This document shows positions 57,865 through 64,000 of a stretch of 64,000 nt of DNA, one piece after another; the first letter of the stretch is position 1; every line of letters starts with the position of its first letter. Source of the stretch: Agrobacterium larrymoorei (lineage in GTDB: Bacteria > Pseudomonadota > Alphaproteobacteria > Rhizobiales > Rhizobiaceae); NCBI RefSeq assembly GCF_013322225.1, contig NZ_JAAMFB010000019.1, forward strand, positions 62,001 to 126,000. The letters run 5' to 3'. The position numbers and the translations under genes were made by a program. The notes beneath the pieces were generated by a model that searched no databases, was not told the origin of the DNA, and was given only the letters and a program-made list of their open reading frames with translations.

Positions 57865-58566
57865 TCAATACTGATCGTCTTCCTCTTCATCCGTGCGGGT
57901 CGACTTGAGCGACGAAAGCTTGGCGAAAACGGCGTTGGCGTCGATTTCCTTTTCTTCCTCGCGATCGTAGTCGAAGCCGAGCTTTTCGGTGGTGCTTGCA
58001 GGCTGCAATGTCGCGTCCAGCTCTTCCTGTGTAGGGAGCGGACGACCACGCGATGCGCGTTCGACTTCCAGGTCAAGGTCGATCTGGCTGCAGAGGCCAA
58101 GCGTCACCGGGTCCATCGGCGTCAGGTTGGCCGAGTTCCAGTGGGTGCGGTCACGGATCTGTTCGATGGTGGACTTGGTGGTACCGACGAGGCGCGAGAT
58201 TTGCGCGTCCTTCAGCTCGGCATGGTTACGCACCAGCCACAGAATGGCGTTCGGGCGGTCCTGACGCTTGGAAACCGGTGTATAACGAGGGCCGCGACGC
58301 TTGGACTCAGGAACGCGAACCTTCGGCTCGGACAGCTTGATCTTGTGGTTTGGATTGGCTTCGGCGCGCGCGATTTCGTCACGGGAAAGCTGTCCGGTCG
58401 CAATCGGGTCGAGGCCCTTGATGCCCTGTGCGGCTTCGCCATCGGCGATTGCCTTGACCTCGAGCGGGTGAAGCTTGCAGAACGTCGCGATCTGATCGAA
58501 CGACAGCGCCGTGTTGTCCACGAGCCAGACGGCGGTCGCCTTCGGCATAAGCAGTGTTTGAGCCAT
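57865..58566 (-). CDS. trcR: Cell-cycle transcriptional regulator TrcR (DUF1013)
   Basis: A 233-residue protein of the DUF1013 family, found only in alphaproteobacteria and named TrcR after its cell-cycle-linked role in Caulobacter relatives. Residues 1-45 (LLMPKATAVWLVDNTALSFD) and the central SKRQDRPNAILWLVRNHAELKDAQISRLVGTTKSTIEQIRDRTHWN look like helix-turn-helix arrangements. The C-terminal 50 residues are acidic. No enzyme motifs are seen. It is divergent from acs across 230 bp containing an extensive palindrome. Confidence 0.9.
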   Translation of the reverse strand: MAQTLLMPKATAVWLVDNTALSFDQIATFCKLHPLEVKAIADGEAAQGIKGLDPIATGQLSRDEIARAEANPNHKIKLSEPKVRVPESKRRGPRYTPVSKRQDRPNAILWLVRNHAELKDAQISRLVGTTKSTIEQIRDRTHWNSANLTPMDPVTLGLCSQIDLDLEVERASRGRPLPTQEELDATLQPASTTEKLGFDYDREEEKEIDANAVFAKLSSLKSTRTDEEEDDQY

Positions 58567-58652
58567 AGATACAGTCCTTCTGTCCGTCCGCTCCGGGGTG
58601 CGGGACGTGGATATTAAACCACTAATTTCCGGGATATGTCCGCTCTATAACC

Positions 58653-58718
58653 GGATTGCATCAGAATTGCAATTGTTTGAGCGACAAATGACCTTTGTCT
58701 AATTGCCGGATGCAATCC
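58653..58718. promoter_or_regulatory. Nested palindrome between trcR and acs
   Basis: GGATTGCATC (58653-58662) is matched in reverse complement by GATGCAATCC (58709-58718). Inside lie the self-complementary AATTGCAATT (58665-58674) and GACAAA (58683-58688) / TTTGTC (58694-58699), and CAATT before the inner repeat faces AATTG behind it. The whole folds as one long interrupted stem in the divergent promoter region. Confidence 0.6.
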
Positions 58719-58796
58719 ACCTGCTATGAATTGTGTACATGCCTGGAGATGAGGAGTTTCCAGCGCCACTAAAAGACATTCTGCAAGGAGGAGTTC

Positions 58797-60755
58797 ATGT
58801 CTGCAAAGGTCTATCCGGTCCTCAAATCCGCCAAAGCTGGCACGCTGATCGACAACGACCGATACCTGAAATGGTATCAGGACAGCGTGGAGGATCCGGA
58901 GAAGTTCTGGGGCAAGCACGGAAAGCGGATCGACTGGTTCAAACCATATACCAAGGTCAAGAACACCTCATTCAAAGGCAAGGTACCGATCAAATGGTTC
59001 GAAGACGGGCTGACGAATGTCTCCTATAACTGCATTGATCGTCATCTAAAAACCCACGGCGAGCGTACGGCAATCATCTGGGAGGGCGATAACCCATATA
59101 TCGACAAGAGGATAACCTATAACCAGCTTTACGACGCCGTCTGCCGCCTGGCCAACGTGCTGAAGAAGCAGGGTGTTAAAAAGGGTGATCGCGTCACCAT
59201 CTACATGCCGATGATCCCGGAAGCGACCTATGCGATGCTGGCCTGCGCCCGTATCGGTGCGATCCATTCCGTCGTCTTCGGTGGTTTTTCACCAGAAGCG
59301 CTGGCGGGGCGTATTGTCGACTGCCAGTCCACCTTCGTCATTACCTGCGATGAGGGCGTGCGCGGCGGCAAGCCCATTCCACTCAAGGAAAATACCGACA
59401 AGGCGATCCACATCGCCGCCCGCCAGCATGTTATCGTCAACAAGGTGCTGGTCGTGCGCCGTACCGGCGGCAAGACCAACTGGGCGCCGGGCCGCGATCT
59501 TTGGTATCATCAGGAAGTGGCAACCGTGAAGCCACATTGCGAGCCTGCGAAGATGAAAGCGGAAGACCCGCTGTTCATCCTCTATACGTCAGGCTCCACC
59601 GGTAAGCCCAAGGGCGTTCTGCACACCACCGGCGGCTATCTCGTCTATGCCTCTATGACCCATGAATATGTGTTCGATTACAAGGACGGCGATATCTATT
59701 GGTGCACCGCCGATGTCGGCTGGGTCACCGGGCACTCCTATATCGTCTATGGACCGCTGGCGAACGGCGCGACAACGCTGATGTTCGAAGGCGTTCCGAA
59801 CTTTCCTGATCAAGGTCGATTCTGGGAAGTCATCGACAAGCACAAGGTCAATATTTTCTACACCGCGCCAACTGCTTTGCGTTCGCTGATGGGTGCAGGC
59901 GACGACTTCGTCAAGCGCTCTTCGCGCTCCAGCATCCGCCTTCTCGGTACCGTGGGCGAGCCGATCAACCCGGAAGCCTGGGAATGGTATTACCATGTCG
60001 TCGGCGACGACAAGAGCCCAATCGTCGATACATGGTGGCAGACGGAAACGGGCGGCATCCTGATTTCACCGCTTCCAGGCGCGACCGACCTCAAGCCCGG
60101 CTCCGCGACGCGCCCGTTCTTCGGCGTCCAGCCGCAACTGGTCGATGCCGAAGGCAAGGTGCTGGAAGGTGCAGCGGACGGAAATCTTTGCATCACCGAT
60201 AGCTGGCCGGGACAGGCCCGCACGGTCTATGGCGACCACCAGCGTTTCATCGACACCTATTTCTCGACCTATAAGGGGAAATATTTCACTGGCGACGGCT
60301 GCCGCCGCGACGAGGATGGCTACTACTGGATCACCGGGCGCGTCGATGACGTGCTGAACGTTTCCGGCCACCGCCTTGGCACGGCAGAAGTGGAGTCGGC
60401 GCTTGTGTCGCACAACCTCGTCTCCGAGGCTGCGGTTGTCGGTTATCCGCATAACATCAAGGGACAGGGCATCTACTGCTATGTAACGCTGATGGCCGGA
60501 CAAAGTGGCGACGACGCGCTGCGTGCGGAACTCGTCAAGCATGTGCGTGAGGAGATCGGTCCGGTCGCAACACCGGACAAGATCCAGTTCGCCCCCGGCC
60601 TTCCCAAGACACGCTCCGGCAAGATCATGCGCCGCATCCTGCGCAAGATCGCCGAAGACGATTACGGCTCGCTGGGTGACACCTCGACTCTGGCCGATCC
60701 AGCTGTCGTGGACGACCTGATCGAAAACAGGCAAAACAAGCCGGTCGCGGCCTGA
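58797..60755 (+). CDS. acs: Acetyl-CoA synthetase
   Basis: A 652-residue AMP-forming ligase that activates acetate through acetyl-AMP. [12 protein letters not shown] near residues 263-274 is the ATP loop; [11 protein letters not shown]-type sequence [11 protein letters not shown] lies near 410-420, and [17 protein letters not shown] near 520-536. [11 protein letters not shown] near residue 604 holds the Lys that is acetylated to switch off the enzyme in homologues. A GGAGG site precedes ATG 58797. A bidirectional terminator separates it from the convergent TRAP operon. Confidence 0.96.
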   Translation: MSAKVYPVLKSAKAGTLIDNDRYLKWYQDSVEDPEKFWGKHGKRIDWFKPYTKVKNTSFKGKVPIKWFEDGLTNVSYNCIDRHLKTHGERTAIIWEGDNPYIDKRITYNQLYDAVCRLANVLKKQGVKKGDRVTIYMPMIPEATYAMLACARIGAIHSVVFGGFSPEALAGRIVDCQSTFVITCDEGVRGGKPIPLKENTDKAIHIAARQHVIVNKVLVVRRTGGKTNWAPGRDLWYHQEVATVKPHCEPAKMKAEDPLFILYTSGSTGKPKGVLHTTGGYLVYASMTHEYVFDYKDGDIYWCTADVGWVTGHSYIVYGPLANGATTLMFEGVPNFPDQGRFWEVIDKHKVNIFYTAPTALRSLMGAGDDFVKRSSRSSIRLLGTVGEPINPEAWEWYYHVVGDDKSPIVDTWWQTETGGILISPLPGATDLKPGSATRPFFGVQPQLVDAEGKVLEGAADGNLCITDSWPGQARTVYGDHQRFIDTYFSTYKGKYFTGDGCRRDEDGYYWITGRVDDVLNVSGHRLGTAEVESALVSHNLVSEAAVVGYPHNIKGQGIYCYVTLMAGQSGDDALRAELVKHVREEIGPVATPDKIQFAPGLPKTRSGKIMRRILRKIAEDDYGSLGDTSTLADPAVVDDLIENRQNKPVAA

Positions 60756-60768
60756 CGGACAAAAATAA

Positions 60769-60797
60769 AAACCCGGTGACGCAAATCACCGGGTTTC
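60769..60797. terminator. Bidirectional terminator between acs and dctP
   Basis: AACCCGGTGA (60770-60779) and TCACCGGGTT (60786-60795) form a 10-bp stem with a 6-base loop, with A-rich sequence on the left and T-rich on the right, so it suits both convergent transcripts. Confidence 0.9.
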
Positions 60798-60822
60798 TTC
60801 ATTGCTGCAAAAAGTTGAACTC

Positions 60823-61830
60823 TTACTGAGCACGAACCTTCTTCAACTCAGCCTGAATGGCATCGACCACTTCCGGCCCGATCTGCGCCTTGTGCTTTTC
60901 ATAGACGACTGCTGATTTCTCGCGGATGCGGTTCTGCTCTTCAGGAGACAGAGTGTTGACCGTAAGACCAGCAGCCTTGATCTTGTCAAGCGACTTCTGG
61001 TTCAGTTCACGAATGACCTTGCGCTCTTCGTCGCGGCCAACAACGGCGCATTCACGCAGTGCGGCTTGCTCTTCCGGCGTATAGCTGTCGAAGATCGGCT
61101 TGGAGAAGAGGAACAGGAACGGCGTGTAGGCGTGGTTCGTCTCGGTTACGAACTTCTGCACTTCGTAGAACTTCGACGTGTCGATCGTCACATATGGGTT
61201 TTCCTGCGCGTCGATGGCGTTGGTTTCGAGCGCCGAGAAGACTTCACCGAAAGCCATCGGCGTTGCGTTTGCACCAAGGTTCTGGAAGGTGTCTAGGAAG
61301 ATGTTGTTCTGCATCACGCGGACCTTGAGGTCGGAGAAATCCTCCCACTTGTTGACCGCATGCTTGGAGTTGGAGAGGTTACGGAAACCGTTTTCCCAGT
61401 AGGCAAGGTTAACGAGACCCTGCTCTTCCAGCTTCTTGTTCATCATCTCACCGAACTCGCCATCGAGAACGGCGTCCACTTCCTTTTCATTGGCAAACAG
61501 GAATGGCAGATCGAATACGCCGAGCGCCGGGATGAGGCCGACCAACGGCGAAGAAGACGTGACCACGGCCTCCTGAACACCGGAACGCAATGCCTGCGTC
61601 GCCTGAAGGTCGCCACCCAGAGCGCCGCCCCAGAATGCCGTGATCTTCAGCTTCTCGCCGGTCTTTTCATCGAGGCAGGCCTGCATGGCCTTGATGCCGT
61701 TACCGACCGGATGATCCTGGTTGATGCCGTTCGATACGCGGATCGTGCGGCTGTTAAATTCCGCAAATGCCGGGGCTGCGGCACTGGCTGCAAATGCGAT
61801 GGCCGTGGTGACCAGAAGTAGCTTTCTCAT
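60823..61830 (-). CDS. dctP: TRAP transporter substrate-binding protein, DctP family
   Basis: A 335-residue periplasmic receptor with signal peptide MRKLLLVTTAIAFAASAAAP. The mature sequence has HPVGNGIKAMQACLDEKTG, the VRVMQNNIFLDTFQNLGANATPM block near residues 170-192, which carries the Arg that binds the ligand carboxylate, and NAIDAQENPYVTI. Family members bind organic acids. It is the last gene of a dctQ-dctM-dctP order; SBP in last position is less common than first. Confidence 0.92.
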   Translation of the reverse strand: MRKLLLVTTAIAFAASAAAPAFAEFNSRTIRVSNGINQDHPVGNGIKAMQACLDEKTGEKLKITAFWGGALGGDLQATQALRSGVQEAVVTSSSPLVGLIPALGVFDLPFLFANEKEVDAVLDGEFGEMMNKKLEEQGLVNLAYWENGFRNLSNSKHAVNKWEDFSDLKVRVMQNNIFLDTFQNLGANATPMAFGEVFSALETNAIDAQENPYVTIDTSKFYEVQKFVTETNHAYTPFLFLFSKPIFDSYTPEEQAALRECAVVGRDEERKVIRELNQKSLDKIKAAGLTVNTLSPEEQNRIREKSAVVYEKHKAQIGPEVVDAIQAELKKVRAQ

Positions 61831-61857
61831 AGTTTCCTCCCTTTGAGCTTCAAGAAA

Positions 61858-63135
61858 TCAGCGAAGATATTCCAGTGGTACCATGACGATCTGCGGGAAG
61901 ATGACCAGCAGCGCCAGGACGATGGTTTCGGCAACAAGGAACGGCCAGACGCCGACCGTGACCTTGCCGAGCGGAATGCGCCCGACACCCGAAACCACAT
62001 TGAGCACGACACCGACAGGTGGCGTGATGAGACCAATGGCGTTGTTCATGATGAACAGCACGCCAAAATAGACCGGATCGATACCCGCCTGCTTGACGAT
62101 CGGCATCAGAACCGGCGTCAGGATCAAGATGGTCGGCGTCAGGTCGAGTGCGGTACCGACGATGAAGACGAGAACCATCATTGCGACCATCAACAGCATC
62201 GGACGGTCGATCAGAGGTTCGATGTAGCCAGCGACTTCATTCGGAATGTTTGCCGCCGTGATCAGCCATGCGGACACGAGAGCTGCCGCCACAAGGAACA
62301 TGATGATCGACGTGCTTTTCGCCGCGCGCAGGAAGACATGCGCAAGGTCGGACGGCTTCAGTTCGCGGTAGATGACCATGCCGACGAAGAGAGCGTAAAC
62401 AGCAGCCACGACCGCAGCCTCGGTCGGCGTCATGATACCGGCCTTGATGCCACCGAGAATGATGACGGGCATGCCGAGCGCCCATCCCGCACGGGCGGTC
62501 GCCATGAGACGTTCCTTGGCCGAAGCCTTTGGCAGCGGCTTGATATCGTCCTTACGGACAACGATCAGCCAGGCGATGATGAGCGAAGCGCCCATCAGGA
62601 TGCCCGGTACTATACCGGCAAGGAAAAGCTGGGTGATCGAGACATTTGCCGCAACACCGAAGACGATGAAGGCCATGGATGGCGGAATGACCGGGGCAAT
62701 GATGCCGCCTGCGGCGATCAGACCACCGGAACGCGGAATATTGTAACCGGCCTTCGCCATCATCGGGATCAGGATCGCCGCAAGAGCCGCCGTGTCGGCA
62801 GCAGCTGAACCGGAAATACTGGCCATGATGATGGCAGCCACGATGGCAACGATTCCAAGACCGCCGCGAATGTGACCGACCAGTGCAATGGCGAAATCGA
62901 TGATTCGGCGCGACAGGCCGCCGGCATTCATCAGTTCGCCCGCCAGAATGAAGAATGGAATGGCAAGCAGCGTAAAGGTGTCAGCGCCGGAAATCATGTT
63001 CTGGGCGATGATCGCCGTGTTGAACATACCCATGTACCACATCAGCACGACGCCGCAGAACATCAGCGCGAATGCAACGGGTACGCCGATGGCCATGGCG
63101 CCCAGAAGAGAGCCGATAAAAACCAGAAGTGTCAT
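61858..63135 (-). CDS. dctM: TRAP transporter large permease, DctM family
   Basis: A 425-residue membrane protein with about 12 hydrophobic helices: VAFALMFCGVVLMWYMG near the N-terminus, ASISGSAAADTAAL near residues 106-119 and TPTEAAVVAAVYALFVG near 238-254 are DctM hallmarks. The C-terminal half includes GLITPPVGVVLNVVSGV. It forms the sodium-driven translocation unit with DctQ, whose stop is 3 bp upstream. dctP follows 27 bp later. Confidence 0.94.
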   Translation of the reverse strand: MTLLVFIGSLLGAMAIGVPVAFALMFCGVVLMWYMGMFNTAIIAQNMISGADTFTLLAIPFFILAGELMNAGGLSRRIIDFAIALVGHIRGGLGIVAIVAAIIMASISGSAAADTAALAAILIPMMAKAGYNIPRSGGLIAAGGIIAPVIPPSMAFIVFGVAANVSITQLFLAGIVPGILMGASLIIAWLIVVRKDDIKPLPKASAKERLMATARAGWALGMPVIILGGIKAGIMTPTEAAVVAAVYALFVGMVIYRELKPSDLAHVFLRAAKSTSIIMFLVAAALVSAWLITAANIPNEVAGYIEPLIDRPMLLMVAMMVLVFIVGTALDLTPTILILTPVLMPIVKQAGIDPVYFGVLFIMNNAIGLITPPVGVVLNVVSGVGRIPLGKVTVGVWPFLVAETIVLALLVIFPQIVMVPLEYLR

Positions 63136-63138
63136 GTA

Positions 63139-63669
63139 TCAGCGCTCCGAAAGCTGTTCGATGGTGAGGTTTTCGCCTGCAAAGGCGGCGATTTCCTCTT
63201 CCTTCACCTTGCCGGTCAAAAGCCGGTAGAGCCGTTCAAGCGCGATGATGAACATGATGCCGCCAGTGAACATGCCGATACCGTAGACCCAGATCATCGA
63301 GAGACCGGTAACCGGTGCATGCATGCTGGCATTGATACCGGACTGCTTCCAGGTGCCCCAGAAGAAGATAGCGGAACAGATGAGAATGATGATGTTCGAC
63401 AGGATCATGCAGACGATGCGCATGCGCCGCGACAGGAACATGACGAGCGTTTCGATGCCCATATGGCTATTTTCGCGGAAGGTCACGACGGCACCGATGA
63501 AGGTGATCCACACGAAGAAATAGCGCGCCATTTCCTCGGACACGTTGATGCCGGAGTTCATGGTGTAGCGCATGACGACATTCACGAAGACCATGATCGC
63601 CATACCCGCGAGCAGTGCGATCAGAATGATTTCCAGAATGCGATAAAAGATATTGATTGTTTTCTGCAT
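63139..63669 (-). CDS. dctQ: TRAP transporter small permease, DctQ family
   Basis: A 176-residue protein with four membrane helices: ILEIILIALLAGMAIMVFVNVVMRY, FFVWITFIGAVVTFRENSHMGIE, MILSNIIILICSAIFFWGTW and IWVYGIGMFTGGIMFIIALERL. The WITFIGA and HMGIE features fit DctQ. ATG 63669 follows GGGAGGGG. It is the first TRAP gene, 20 bp after the stop of the FAH-family gene, so the latter is probably in the same operon. Confidence 0.92.
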   Translation of the reverse strand: MQKTINIFYRILEIILIALLAGMAIMVFVNVVMRYTMNSGINVSEEMARYFFVWITFIGAVVTFRENSHMGIETLVMFLSRRMRIVCMILSNIIILICSAIFFWGTWKQSGINASMHAPVTGLSMIWVYGIGMFTGGIMFIIALERLYRLLTGKVKEEEIAAFAGENLTIEQLSER

Positions 63670-63689
63670 CGTCCCCTCCCGAGAATGAC

Positions 63690-64000
63690 TTAGAGTAGAC
63701 CTCGTTTTGCGAGGTTGCGCATGAGCGCCGAAGTCCCAAACGTCCATTGCGGGCATTCGGAGGTACTGGCCACCCAATTGATCAGTCGCCCAAGTTTCGG
63801 CGTTGAGATTTCCACACGGTCTCCCTTTGCGTGCGTAAATCCAAGGCCTGGTCCATGCCTGTCCTTCACCGGCGCAAACATGGTGCCGAGGAAGAATATC
63901 GCGCCGTCGGGATACTGGTGATCGCGGTTGAGAAGCTGCGAAACCAGATTTTCCGGGCTGCGGCTGATGGCCTCCATCGGGCTGACACCCGTCATGGTGA
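63690..64000 (-). CDS. Fumarylacetoacetate hydrolase-family protein, C-terminal part (runs off right edge)
   Basis: The visible 103 or so residues end CPQWTFGTSALMRNLAKRGLL and contain DGAIFFLGTMFAPVKDRHGPGLGFTHAKGDRVEISTPKLG, the C-terminal barrel of the FAH superfamily as found in sugar-acid dehydratases of the AraD1 kind. The 5-prime end lies beyond 64000, so the ATG at 63995 is internal. Adjacent TRAP genes suggest a role in sugar-acid or related organic-acid catabolism. The reaction is not proven; acylpyruvate hydrolase is an alternative. Confidence 0.65.
   Translation of the reverse strand, partial: TMTGVSPMEAISRSPENLVSQLLNRDHQYPDGAIFFLGTMFAPVKDRHGPGLGFTHAKGDRVEISTPKLGRLINWVASTSECPQWTFGTSALMRNLAKRGLL

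Overview
The window looks like core chromosome of an Agrobacterium/Rhizobium-type alphaproteobacterium (Rhizobiaceae). The evidence is a ChvA/NdvA-type cyclic beta-1,2-glucan exporter, alphaproteobacterial families (DUF2794, DUF2585, DUF1013/TrcR), a SAM-II riboswitch in front of metA, a structured leader in front of a YbhL-like gene, and the gene order ffh - chorismate mutase - rpsP - rimM - trmD - rplS. Coding density is high. I see no rRNA, tRNA, phage, transposon or CRISPR array.

Layout. 1-8 kb: PhhB, low-molecular-weight tyrosine phosphatase, the RNA ligase-like phosphodiesterase ThpR, the TesA / YbbA-YbbP pair, a Bax-inhibitor-1 protein with a candidate RNA leader, DUF2794 and DUF1223. 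8-18 kb: a secreted SnoaL-like protein, an anion:cation symporter-type MFS carrier, leuC, then dapF-mtaB and ftsY-ispZ followed by a DUF2585 gene broken by an in-frame stop, and a membrane diguanylate cyclase. 18-24 kb: cytochrome c maturation genes ccmABCDG and aconitase acnA. 24-32 kb: part of an amino-acid ABC transporter, rplS, a TauE-type exporter and the trmD-rimM-rpsP-aroQ-ffh block. 32-42 kb: a metallo-beta-lactamase-fold hydrolase, an M48 peptidase lipoprotein, the thiBPQ thiamine transporter under a TPP riboswitch, a VOC protein, an ABC-F ATPase, thiamine pyrophosphokinase, and metA behind a SAM-II riboswitch and terminator. 42-50 kb: galM, mtgA, a prenyl synthase, an OmpA-like lipoprotein, ispG, and a DeoR-MFS pair. 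50-64 kb: pyruvate carboxylase, a LuxR solo, chvA, a secreted esterase, trcR divergent from acs, and a TRAP transporter (dctPMQ) with a fumarylacetoacetate-hydrolase-family gene running off the right edge.

How the genes work together. Several groups are plainly coupled: thiamine uptake (thiBPQ) and its phosphorylation (ThiN); cytochrome c heme export (ccmABCDG); SRP targeting and ribosome maturation (ffh, ftsY, rpsP, rimM, trmD, rplS); central carbon entry (pyc, acnA, acs); isoprenoid synthesis (ispG, prenyl synthase); and sugar-acid uptake with a possible catabolic enzyme (TRAP plus the FAH-family gene).

I found no convincing unknown multi-gene system. The items most worth a second look are local: the TAG that interrupts the DUF2585 gene, the TPP riboswitch with a visible Shine-Dalgarno-sequestering hairpin, the metA SAM-II/terminator leader, the YbhL leader, a small reading frame ending in a hairpin before leuC, a long nested palindrome between trcR and acs, two copies of a palindromic intergenic repeat, and several strong unassigned inverted repeats.
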